DNA of 64,000 nt from Spirometra erinaceieuropaei (lineage: Eukaryota > Platyhelminthes > Cestoda > Diphyllobothriidea > Diphyllobothriidae), in NCBI GenBank assembly GCA_902702965.1, contig CACRXP010000546.1:320989-384988 (forward strand), in the 5' to 3' direction. Under the pieces are notes generated by a model. The model searched no databases, was not told where the DNA came from, and saw only the letters and a program-made list of their open reading frames with translations. Position numbers and translations under genes: made by a program. Below are positions 57,401 through 61,775 of this stretch, piece after piece. Each line of letters opens with the position of its first letter. Positions within the stretch are counted from its first letter, which is position 1.

Positions 57401-60400
57401 TGATTGGATGGTCTTTAACGAATACTCCAAGGTCTTTTTGCACATTTACGGTTTTAAGCGATTGATTTGTCAGAAGATGCTGTCGAGAAGTTACATGCCT
57501 TCTTCCTCTCGTTGACATTATGTACACTACCACGCGGCATGGACGAGAGTGGTAAAGAAAGTATACATTGTCGAATTGACGGTGCCTTGGGTCTGAAGGT
57601 GTCCAACGAGACCGATTCGTACGCGGAATGCGCGATGTCAGAGTGGGCATGCTGGAAGCGGTGGATGGTGCTGGCGGATGCCGTCCTGTTGCAGATTCGT
57701 CGCCAGTCTGTGAGAAAGTTAAAAAGGATAGGTCACCAGAAAGTCAAATATTGAAAGGGTTGTCGGAGTTTATATCAACAAGGACACGAACAGTGTTAGG
57801 CTGCGTTCACAGCGATGCTTTTGCCGGCACACCGTCTAGCTGTATCATCAATTTCTAGGACTCACGTGAAGCGGGATCGGACTCGGCAGCAAAATCAACC
57901 GCCAGGTGTCGGTAGTTAAGGCAGAATCCAGGAATGTGCCACAGCGCGCAAATTTGGTCGGTACGCCAACGTCCAAATACAAATCTCGCTTGCTATGCAC
58001 ACTAAAAGGTTATATTGTCGGCTCTCAGGGGTGTCCTGGAAGCAGGTTTAGGGCAAATCTCGTTCGTTTCAGGCAGTTTTTGGCAGTTTTCTCAAAGGTC
58101 AACGCTCCAGCGCAGAGGTGTGATTCAGTGATTGAAGCATAACGAAATGTTCACGTATTTTATAATGCCAAAAATTGTTCGATTTTTTGCTAACTAACTT
58201 CTTTTCCATGGCCAGTATAGTCCACATCACCTTAACGTTAACTATCGAGTTACTCATGGGACCGTCATCCTATCAAATTCGGACAACTCTTCTGCGAAAG
58301 ATTGTCGGGCAGCTCCGACACCAGGCGTATTCAGTACTGGAACACCTACTAACTACTGACGATTTTGTTACTTAGCCGACGACTTGTCAAATGTGCGAAG
58401 TTCACCGGTAAATCCCAGCGGGCATGTTAAGGGCCTCCGTGGCATTATCGTTATCGTCCTGCCATCGTCTGGTCTCTTCATGGTTGACCCTAAGTCAGAT
58501 ATCTTTTAAACGTACAACACATCCTTGGAGGCTGTGAAGGTTGGCCACCGTCTTTTCGCTACATAAATGAATTTGCCGCGGCAATTTGTTTGAATAATTT
58601 GTGAAGGCAATCCTCTTTCGTTGCATGCATCGATCAGAGGGGAAGCGGGTTTCTGGCCGAGGGGAGGGCTCTACAATGAGATGAATTATACCTTCCAAGA
58701 AAGACCACCGTCTGAAAACCTTCCTATTGCCAGTCGATGCCATGTGCTCATAAGTTTGTCTGCTGCCCGGATAACTACAATCTCGCAATTTCTAATTATC
58801 CGTGCGCTATACCAATTCGCAGTCTTAATCCTTGTAAAAGAATAAACTTGAGGTAATATAATAACCATAACATTTACAATTAATGAAAATGCCTTACTGC
58901 ACTCCACGTGTGCGACCACCGTCTACCTGTCGGCTAATCCGCCGAATGGCGCGGGCCTGTAACATCCGTTGTGTCCTTGTTCTGTGAAATGGAACATTTA
59001 CCTCCAATGGTTGATCGTACCTCCACATCTATAGTGGGTTTTCTATGACTTCCGACTTCCACAAGAGGAGGTTTAGGTCTCTGTATGTAGACTACAGTGT
59101 CGGAATTCATCAAACGGATGACCAGTACGAACGGAAGAAGGAAAATGTATATAAAATAGTACATGGGAATTGATAATATCGTGAAACGATAGAATGGTTG
59201 CATTAACGTTGATGGGGCCTGAATAAGAATTGGGAAGTATTACGTTAGATATTTGGCGAGTCAAGAGAAGGTCTTGTAAGACAGTTGATAGTTATGATAG
59301 TAAGACTTGCCTGAGCGCTAGCAAACGTCAGGGCATCTAGGGCGCAAAATTACCCGCTGTCCGACCTCTTTCTTATTTCTCCTCCTCCGTATCGCACCCC
59401 AGGACTCGACCATTGATTGCTACAGGCCGCCTCATCCGACCGAACACGGACGCGAGGACTTTGTCAATCACTTAGTTGGAAAATCAATTGACCACGTGCT
59501 GCAACTTGGAGCAGCACCATTCAGGAGTCTCGTCGCATTCCTGTCGGGACCGTACCCTCCTCAGCCTCCATTACCCATAGAGCTGGGTAATTATTTACCA
59601 TACTGACAAAGCAGGTCAGTATGGTAAATAATTATGCAGTTCTATACTTCTGGCTGCCTGTTGGCGGTTTGTGAGGATTACGTGGCTATTCCGCAGTAGT
59701 TGATGGATGTCAGCTCAAATATTCATACCACATTTCGAACCGTGCCTGAAAAGGTCTGTTCCGATGGATTTACTGCAAGTTCGCACATTAATTTCCTCGA
59801 AAATTAAACAGTCCACTACCTATCTCACTCGAAACGTATTCTCGCCTAAGTAGTCATTCATGCCCGCTTGTGGCAGACAAGTAATTTACTAATTTAGTAT
59901 TGACTAGTAAACGGGCAATATACTATAGACCCTCTATGGCGACTTACGTTTTGTTTTCATTTAATTCCGCTTAAAAGTAAAATCCAAGGCATTCAAATCT
60001 GTTTTATGTGTGGTAAGATGTTCGCCGACGACTCCTATAGGACACACAGTAGATTTGCTAACTCATGAAATGTTAGTCGAAACCCTGAAATGCGTTTTCG
60101 ACCCGAAATGATAACTTAAGTAGGGTTGTGATATAAACTACCCGGCAGCATAATCTCAAGATTATTCAATTACCTTCGAACGAACCTCTTTCCGGCAGCC
60201 TGCAAAAACTACACTCTATAAAGATTGAGTACTTAAGCAACATGAATTTCACTCACTGATTTTCGGCGTCCTTGTAAATTCAAATATTTCATAGAAAGCA
60301 TGCATTTAAATATTGACTCTTTTATTCGTTTACTAGAAAATTATTTCTTTTTCAATTTTTATACTTGAAACGTTGTTTTCTGCCAAATGAGTAGAAGGAT

Positions 60401-61775
60401 GAATATCTGATTATATGTTTTCTATGAAATATATTTAAAGTAATAAGGACGTCGAAAATCAGTGGGAGAAAGTCATGCTGATTAAATAGTCATTCTTTAA
60501 AGTGTAGTTTTTGCAGGCTGCCGGAAGGAAGTTCTTTCGAAGGCTGTCATCCTGATTATATTGCGCGATGACTAATGTAACAACCCTACTTAAGTTATCA
60601 TTTCGGGTCGAAAACGCATTTCAGGATTTCAGTTAGCATTTCATGAGTTAGCACATCTACTGTATAAGTAGCAAATAGACTAGGCGCCTTACCAGCAATT
60701 AAAACGAATGTGTAACACTGAATTTTAATGCAAAAGCGTTCTGGATTCGGAAACCCAGTTTTGGTAGGGCAGAGGAATCAATAACCCATATTGCGAGTGT
60801 GCTTGTGCTAAATTTCAGGCGGGGTAGGGTTAAAGTTTGGTGATTTGTACAGGCCCCTCTTGGGTTTTAACGCACGGCCACTTTTAATTCGGTGGTATTT
60901 ATTACAGTGTCCAGCCTCGGGTTTATTTGCGAAAAGATCGTTTATACAGAGAGACTGGGAAATCCGAATTCTTCGCCAGCTTCATTAAAATTAAATGGTA
61001 AAATGTTTCAACCTTAAAATATCGTACGCTATTTTACCAGTAATGTTTGGCGTGATCACCCCAAGCAGTCCGCGGAATTTTCTCAATTAAAACAACCTGT
61101 TATGGGTATGAATGGACTTGGGAATATATGCAATTCCCACAACTCTCAACTCCCCGCTTAATTGGTATTTCGGCTGATGTTTCATAAGTTTCAACGCATT
61201 TCGGGCAATGGTGGAAATTCTGTGCCATACTTCTCATTATACCGCCTGTCTGAATACAATTTTCAAACTGTTTACAGCCGATTTACCTGCATGGTTTCAA
61301 ATAGCTCCACTTAAATCCCCGCTGCCACTAATTTGCCTACATGTTACGTAAGTCTGGGCGAGTTGAGTTTTGTTCGAACGTGAAATAATAATCCTGGCAA
61401 AATTCCCAGAATATCCGTCTTGTGATTTTTTCTCTATGATAAAGAAACCCCTGGGCGAGGCTGTGCGAGTGCGTCGTTTTAAGGAGAGTCTTATACATCT
61501 TCACCTTACCTCGCTTGTTGCACTCTCAGTCTTCCTTTGCTAGTGTGTGTTTCGTTGGATTATCGTGTACTTAATTGCTAGCCCCCATATCCTCTCCCTA
61601 TAGGTCCTACGTGACCTCAGTGCCAGAATCTGCTCCTGTGGGTGTCGATTTCTTCACTTTTCTCATCTCCGACCCTGACATCTCGGACAAGGGCCTTTTC
61701 GAGTGTCTTCTCACTGAAGCAAATGCCTTCTTTGATGTCGTCTTCCTCGACTCTATACAGGCCTGCGGTGTGCGG
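15274..61775 (+). CDS. Large multi-EC cadherin (FAT/Dachsous-like), 17 internal exons, incomplete at both ends
   Basis: Seventeen exons at 15274-15479, 28558-28780, 29244-29355, 29644-29770, 30139-30389, 30507-30793, 32426-32642, 32858-33138, 33361-33500, 36994-37453, 39527-39698, 43120-43370, 48390-48548, 50479-50622, 51783-52055, 55395-55558 and 61604-61775 join without a stop into 1213 residues. Every junction is AG/GT with matching codon phase. The product has ten complete EC repeats and one partial repeat at each end. Repeat ends carry DTDDNPPFF (residues 150-158), DRNDHAPTF (373-381), DINDHAPVF (491-499), DVNDMVPQF (723-731), DVNDNPPIF (836-844), DVNNEFP (1035-1041) and DVNDGAPV (1144-1151). 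Known role of the family: calcium-dependent cell adhesion at the plasma membrane, with very long members in planar polarity. Signal peptide, EGF/LamG, membrane and cytoplasmic parts are absent and must lie outside the window. FAT, Dachsous or another long cadherin cannot be told apart. Confidence 0.93.
16690..17045. mobile_element. Diverged copy of the inverted-arm SINE
   Basis: Positions 16690-16760 match the left arm (AAGGCAAGGGATGAGG, TTTCTGGCCTATT, CATCAGCCAGTCG) and 16985-17045 the right arm (GATAAATAAGTCAGAAATGA). The arrangement of arms is the same as at 1427 and 11557, separated by about 230 bases. Confidence 0.6.
18910..18990 (-). repeat. Hammerhead-like repeat family B, copy 1
   Basis: The - strand reads GGC-CCGATGA, TGAGTTACC, GAAAACATATGTTC and GCCAACTGAC. 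It fits a hammerhead layout: stem I GGC/GCC, core C-C-GATGA (one change from CUGAUGA), GAAA, stem III AAC/GTT around ATAT and cleavage after TTC. Stem II is weak. About 80 bases are shared with copies at 19632 and 45825. Confidence 0.6.
19632..19702 (-). repeat. Hammerhead-like repeat family B, copy 2 (decayed core)
   Basis: The - strand has ACTGGC, GTGACGG, a spacer, GAAAGCG and CGATCGCCAACTAG. Stem I (TGGC/GCCA) and GAAA are kept, while the CUGAUGA core has changes at the first and last positions. It has the same orientation as copy 1, about 720 bases away. Confidence 0.5.
20303..20417. mobile_element. Short TIR element with TTAGGG-like centre, copy 2
   Basis: TACAGGTGGCAATGCGCTAA at the left and CCTGAATTTTTGC..GGCCGCTTGTA at the right are inverted versions of each other with changes. 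The short centre contains GGTTAAGGTTGGGGTTAGG. Confidence 0.62.
20807..20828. repeat. CA dinucleotide microsatellite
   Basis: GCGCACACACACACACACAA, within a locally GC-rich stretch (20700-21330) that has a second short ACACACACAC run near 21285. Confidence 0.9.
24974..26507 (-). pseudogene. CR1-like non-LTR retrotransposon, reverse transcriptase and 3' end, 5'-truncated
   Basis: On the - strand an open frame from 26507 to 25191 encodes a reverse transcriptase. In order it shows [62 protein letters not shown] split around a GVPQG turn, and the catalytic LFADDLKLW. The C-terminal region LRPHLEYA-like (FVRPHLEYAVQAW) and RRATKAVHGL is typical of the CR1/Jockey group. The frame then breaks at an A7 tract (25193-25199 on +): removing one base restores FFEMAPKSNL and the tail to the stop at 24974. 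A TAG at 26508-26510 ends it upstream, and no endonuclease or ORF1 is visible. It lies antisense in cadherin intron 1. It copies RNA into DNA in intact family members; this copy looks dead. Confidence 0.9.
27180..27320 (+). mobile_element. SINE copy, single orientation
   Basis: A B-box-like AGTTCGATTGTCC (27226-27238) is followed by GGCCGACGTGAAG, GCAAGAAACGGTCATTGCA and TTTTTCTCTGACGG, which align with the body of the SINE at 1670-1753. No inverted arm is seen upstream. Confidence 0.55.
28558..28780 (+). CDS. Cadherin exon 2
   Basis: The exon follows a 13 kb intron. Joining AA at the end of exon 1 to T here gives the Asn of AGTNIGTIPALPLNYAY, so the reading frame passes straight through an EC repeat. 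It contains the conserved LDYE motif (VLDYEKLLDHS) and ends with SYTATAV just before the final strand of the repeat. The acceptor is ttgcag. The donor gtcagt is weak but is the only one that keeps phase 0 into exon 3. Confidence 0.88.
29244..29355 (+). CDS. Cadherin exon 3
   Basis: This short exon encodes MVVTLVDTDDNPPFFQLAEY. It holds a canonical calcium-binding inter-repeat linker (DTDDNPPFF) and the first strand of the next EC repeat, with the conserved RED motif written VREDIPNN. The acceptor is tttcag and the donor gtatgt; it ends in phase 1. Confidence 0.9.
29644..29770 (+). CDS. Cadherin exon 4
   Basis: The exon encodes the middle of an EC repeat: VMPDDRDVAPENRQYVYSL, followed by the FYVVSTPSGAAQI strand. 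MPDDRD stands where most repeats have A-x-DxD. The acceptor is ttttag and the donor gtgagt. The split Arg codon (CG plus G) joins to exon 5. Confidence 0.86.
30139..30389 (+). CDS. Cadherin exon 5
   Basis: The exon completes one EC repeat (PFYELTLRAQS then LIRVRIQNVNRNAPVL) and starts another with VQVSASDADGSPMRFF. The linker is VNRNAP, in which the first Asp of DxNDxxP is Asn and the second is Asn, so calcium binding there is doubtful. The acceptor is ttctag and the donor gtgagt. The next intron is only 117 bases. Confidence 0.9.
30507..30793 (+). CDS. Cadherin exon 6
   Basis: The exon finishes an EC repeat (FRLDATSGNVYVN, YYLLIRAEDDG, LQVEVVDRNDHAPTF) with a canonical linker and begins the next (MTIRELAPAGTRIGQ). 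Two close cysteines in SCPGCP sit between the two last strands and may form a local disulphide, which is unusual for an EC repeat. The acceptor is tttaag and the donor gtaact; it ends in phase 0. Confidence 0.92.
30794..32425. other. Cadherin intron 6
   Basis: Non-coding. A B-box-like GGGTTCGAATATC is near 32169. Nothing else recognised. Confidence 0.75.
32426..32642 (+). CDS. Cadherin exon 7
   Basis: The exon encodes VKATDADD, the A-x-DxD calcium motif, then YLQIDVSTGVITN and LYFTVKATDWG, typical central strands of an EC repeat. The acceptor is ttttag and the donor gtgcgt; it ends in phase 1 inside the DWG turn. Confidence 0.92.
32858..33138 (+). CDS. Cadherin exon 8
   Basis: The exon closes one repeat with FQLIIEDINDHAPVF and contains most of the following one (VVERNHNFG, VVAIDLDEQD, FTIDSQSGVIMVNG). 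The E of the usual PEN/PEG start is present as VVVERN. The acceptor is ctacag and the donor gtaagc; it ends in phase 0. Confidence 0.93.
33361..33500 (+). CDS. Cadherin exon 9
   Basis: The exon encodes YNFTVEARNP and the last strand WQTATVTVKTTTDPSLLPP. The inter-repeat linker lacks DxND and is Thr/Pro-rich instead, so this joint is probably calcium-free and more flexible. The acceptor is acttag and the donor gtaagt; it ends in phase 2. Confidence 0.88.
33501..36993. other. Cadherin intron 9
   Basis: Contains the degenerate CTAACC-rich block at 34560-34870; otherwise AT-rich sequence with no recognised element. Confidence 0.75.
34560..34870. repeat. Degenerate CCTAA/CTAACC-rich block, telomere-like
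   Basis: About 300 bases of irregular repeats such as CTAACCTT, CCTAAACC, CCAACCCTAACCC and GCTAACCCC. It is the complement of the TTAGGG-like centre in the TIR elements but longer and without recognisable ends. It lies in cadherin intron 9. Confidence 0.7.
36994..37453 (+). CDS. Cadherin exon 10 (largest)
   Basis: At 460 bases this is the largest exon. It holds one nearly complete, divergent EC repeat (FKENQVHARVAEVTG to LVLVFQLEDVNDMVPQF) and the start of the next (ISIPESSPRGTEV, FAVDTDTVPEY). Two cysteines, in RGCRKP and GDICKD, lie about 17 residues apart. The acceptor is tcttag and the donor gtaagt; it ends in phase 0. Confidence 0.92.
37454..39526. other. Cadherin intron 10
   Basis: Contains the TIR element at 39039-39163. 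No other feature recognised. Confidence 0.75.
39039..39163. mobile_element. TIR/TTAGGG-like element, copy 4
   Basis: TGCAGGCGACCCTGTCCTAA at the left and CCCCTGGAATGTGG with AACCTGTGA at the right are inverted and diverged. The centre has AGAGTTAGGATCAGTGTTAGA and GGTTAGAGATAATGTTAGG. Cadherin intron 10. Confidence 0.58.
39527..39698 (+). CDS. Cadherin exon 11
   Basis: The exon encodes VTYSLVPTTDSPKFLI, the conserved LDHE motif (VDVLDHETKKTY) and YVVQISAKDGAPSS, the second half of an EC repeat. The acceptor is ggctag and the donor gtgagc; it ends in phase 1. Confidence 0.9.
39699..43119. other. Cadherin intron 11
   Basis: Contains the decayed hammerhead-bearing segment at 40250-40375. Overlapping 139-codon frames on opposite strands around 41770-42317 have no recognisable family. 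Confidence 0.7.
40250..40375 (+). repeat. Decayed relative of the hammerhead-bearing Penelope-like terminus
   Basis: The + strand aligns with the - strand of 11250-11365: a GTAAATACTGC stretch, CAACAACC, GCTGTCTCTGATGACTGG (40305-40322) and GGAATCCGAG. The ribozyme core is damaged: CTGATGA is intact, but GAAAC has become GAGCC and one stem II base is lost. It is probably inactive. Confidence 0.7.
43120..43370 (+). CDS. Cadherin exon 12
   Basis: This is one of the most canonical stretches: LTIHILDVNDNPPIF, FTVSETAPIGHKVG, VEAKDADD, FAVNSVTGVITVARRLDY. All main calcium motifs (DVNDNP, SET for PEN, DAD, LDY) are present. The acceptor is tgccag and the donor gtttgt; it ends in phase 0. Confidence 0.95.
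45825..45892 (-). repeat. Hammerhead-like repeat family B, copy 3 (intact CUGAUGA)
   Basis: The - strand reads TTTGGT, CTGATGA, CGAGTTACC, GAAAACAAGTGTTT, GCCAAATTGAC. Stem I pairs TTTGGT with GCCAAA over six base pairs (one wobble), stem III is AAC/GTT around AAGT, and the CUGAUGA and GAAA boxes are exact. Stem II is weak. It lies in cadherin intron 12. Confidence 0.62.
46076..46560 (-). pseudogene. Penelope-like element relic: GIY-YIG endonuclease region
   Basis: The - strand frame reads RRRLKTAIASAFPG upstream and then TSMCIYSFTCCCG, VGYIDRTRRRLEKRIREH and TPAWL. This order (C-x-C-G, GxxYIGRT with Gly replaced by Asp, RLxxRIxEH, PxWL) is that of the GIY-YIG (URI-type) endonuclease at the C-terminus of Penelope-like retroelements. 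The Penelope reverse transcriptase is not seen upstream. A frame break separates the two parts near 46493. It sits in cadherin intron 12. Function in the family: nicking target DNA for reverse transcription. Confidence 0.72.
47120..47950. mobile_element. Fold-back element copy in cadherin intron 12
   Basis: TTCTTTCCGGCCATTTG and AAACCACACTGTATAAAAG at the left mirror CTTGCAGGGTGTGGTTTTTA and GACGTCGGAAAGAA at the right. A 102-codon frame at 47337-47645 lies inside and has no recognisable product. Confidence 0.58.
48390..48548 (+). CDS. Cadherin exon 13
   Basis: The exon encodes VHNFKIEVTDGQTSSSTDVTVHV, then a degenerate linker TKSNQNLPVF and the next first strand YEYTIQEQSTPTLTPS. The acceptor is tcctag. 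The donor is uncertain: gtacgc at 48549 keeps the frame to exon 14 but follows AGT rather than AG, so the end could shift by a few bases. Confidence 0.82.
48549..50478. other. Cadherin intron 13
   Basis: Contains the GTA/AGT microsatellite at 48869. Otherwise nothing recognised. Confidence 0.72.
48869..48936. repeat. GTA/AGT trinucleotide microsatellite
   Basis: An interrupted run of TAG/GTA units with some GCA and GTC interruptions, in cadherin intron 13. Its translation looks like a valine-rich peptide but this is only the repeat. Confidence 0.9.
50479..50622 (+). CDS. Cadherin exon 14
   Basis: The exon encodes KATDPNDNPRITYSLGG, FEIDSSTGSLKVIKGLSRDEP, the middle of an EC repeat. The start may be 50479 (after ttccag) or 50485 (after ctaag); both keep the frame. 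The donor is gtaagt and it ends in phase 0. Confidence 0.88.
50768..51652. mobile_element. Fold-back element copy in cadherin intron 14
   Basis: The right arm (CAGGGTATAGTTCTTGCATG, then ATTTCATGAGTTAGCCCACC) matches the element at 60046. The left arm (GCATAATTCTATGTTAATCC, TTGATTTTCGATGCCCTC in mixed form) is the inverse but lacks the outer 90 bases. The centre is longer than at 60046. Confidence 0.68.
51783..52055 (+). CDS. Cadherin exon 15
   Basis: The exon encodes VYMVSVIATNAVDASYAVV, the linker LTDVNNEFP, then TIALPENTPANTAFARL and APDADIGQNAQ. The PEN and DAD calcium motifs are intact. The acceptor is ctgtag. The donor gttcgc has only GT in common with consensus but gives the right phase. 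Confidence 0.9.
52149..52171. repeat. TC dinucleotide microsatellite
   Basis: About eleven TC units, in cadherin intron 15, 94 bases after exon 15. Confidence 0.95.
52695..52765 (-). mobile_element. Possible SINE body fragment
   Basis: GGCAAGGCAGACTTAGACG, TATTTCAGACTCC and ACGGTCATCAGCTAGCCACAC resemble the inverted arm of the SINE at 1427. The match is weak and no promoter boxes are seen. It is in cadherin intron 15. Confidence 0.4.
52972..52984. repeat. Poly-C tract
   Basis: Thirteen consecutive C. Other G/C homopolymers occur near 2378, 40843, 46000-46020 and 62417. Confidence 0.95.
54418..54545. mobile_element. TIR/TTAGGG-like element, copy 5
   Basis: TCACGTGGCATTGTGTCAAA and TTCTGGGG match the left end of the family. 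The centre has GCGTTAGGGTGAAGTTTAGG and ATAGTTAGGATACGGGACC. The right end is poorly preserved. Cadherin intron 15. Confidence 0.5.
55395..55558 (+). CDS. Cadherin exon 16
   Basis: The exon starts with TYDYERDGG (the L/Y-DYE motif), continues FYLPITATNIQPAF and ends with LTVTVVDVNDGAPVLIGGP. The acceptor is ttatag and the donor gtatgt; it ends in phase 2, splitting a Pro codon shared with exon 17. Confidence 0.92.
56850..57535 (-). pseudogene. Decayed second copy of the same CR1-like element (3' part)
   Basis: The - strand carries SRQHLLTNQSLKTVNVQKDL and GVFVKD, matching RQYLLDNQPLKTVDLQKDL and GVFIKD of the element at 24974-26507. At the DNA level the 3' parts also align: ggtgagtatccag occurs in both at the equivalent place (56876 and 25012), followed by similar cctttttaag sequence. 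The copy has many substitutions and frameshifts and lacks the RT core. It is also antisense to the cadherin, in intron 16. Confidence 0.8.
59588..59634. repeat. Perfect 20-bp hairpin with 7-base loop
   Basis: TAATTATTTACCATACTGAC (59588-59607) is followed by AAAGCAG and the exact inverse complement (59615-59634). No mismatch. It lies alone in cadherin intron 16. Confidence 0.95.
60046..60665. mobile_element. Fold-back element, best copy, 620 bases
   Basis: ACAGTAGATTTGCTAACTCA at 60046 is mirrored by TGAGTTAGCACATCTACTGT ending near 60664. The arms match over about 270 bases, including CGACCCGAAATGATAACTTA, GCCTGCAAAAACTACACT and CACTGATTTTCG with its inverse. The whole element is therefore a long palindrome. 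No coding frame. Confidence 0.8.
61604..61775 (+). CDS. Cadherin exon 17 (last exon in window)
   Basis: The exon encodes SYVTSVPESAPVGVDFF, then ISDPDISDKGLFECLL and FFDVVFLDSIQACGVR. PES replaces PEN and DPDISD replaces DxD. Two cysteines are present. The acceptor is ctatag and the donor gtaagc; phase 0. The repeat is unfinished, so further exons must follow beyond 64000 or were missed. Confidence 0.88.

Larger units (their letters stand above)
55559..61603. other. Cadherin intron 16 (6 kb)
   Basis: Contains the second CR1-like relic, the perfect 20-bp hairpin (59588) and the best fold-back element (60046). Confidence 0.78.
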
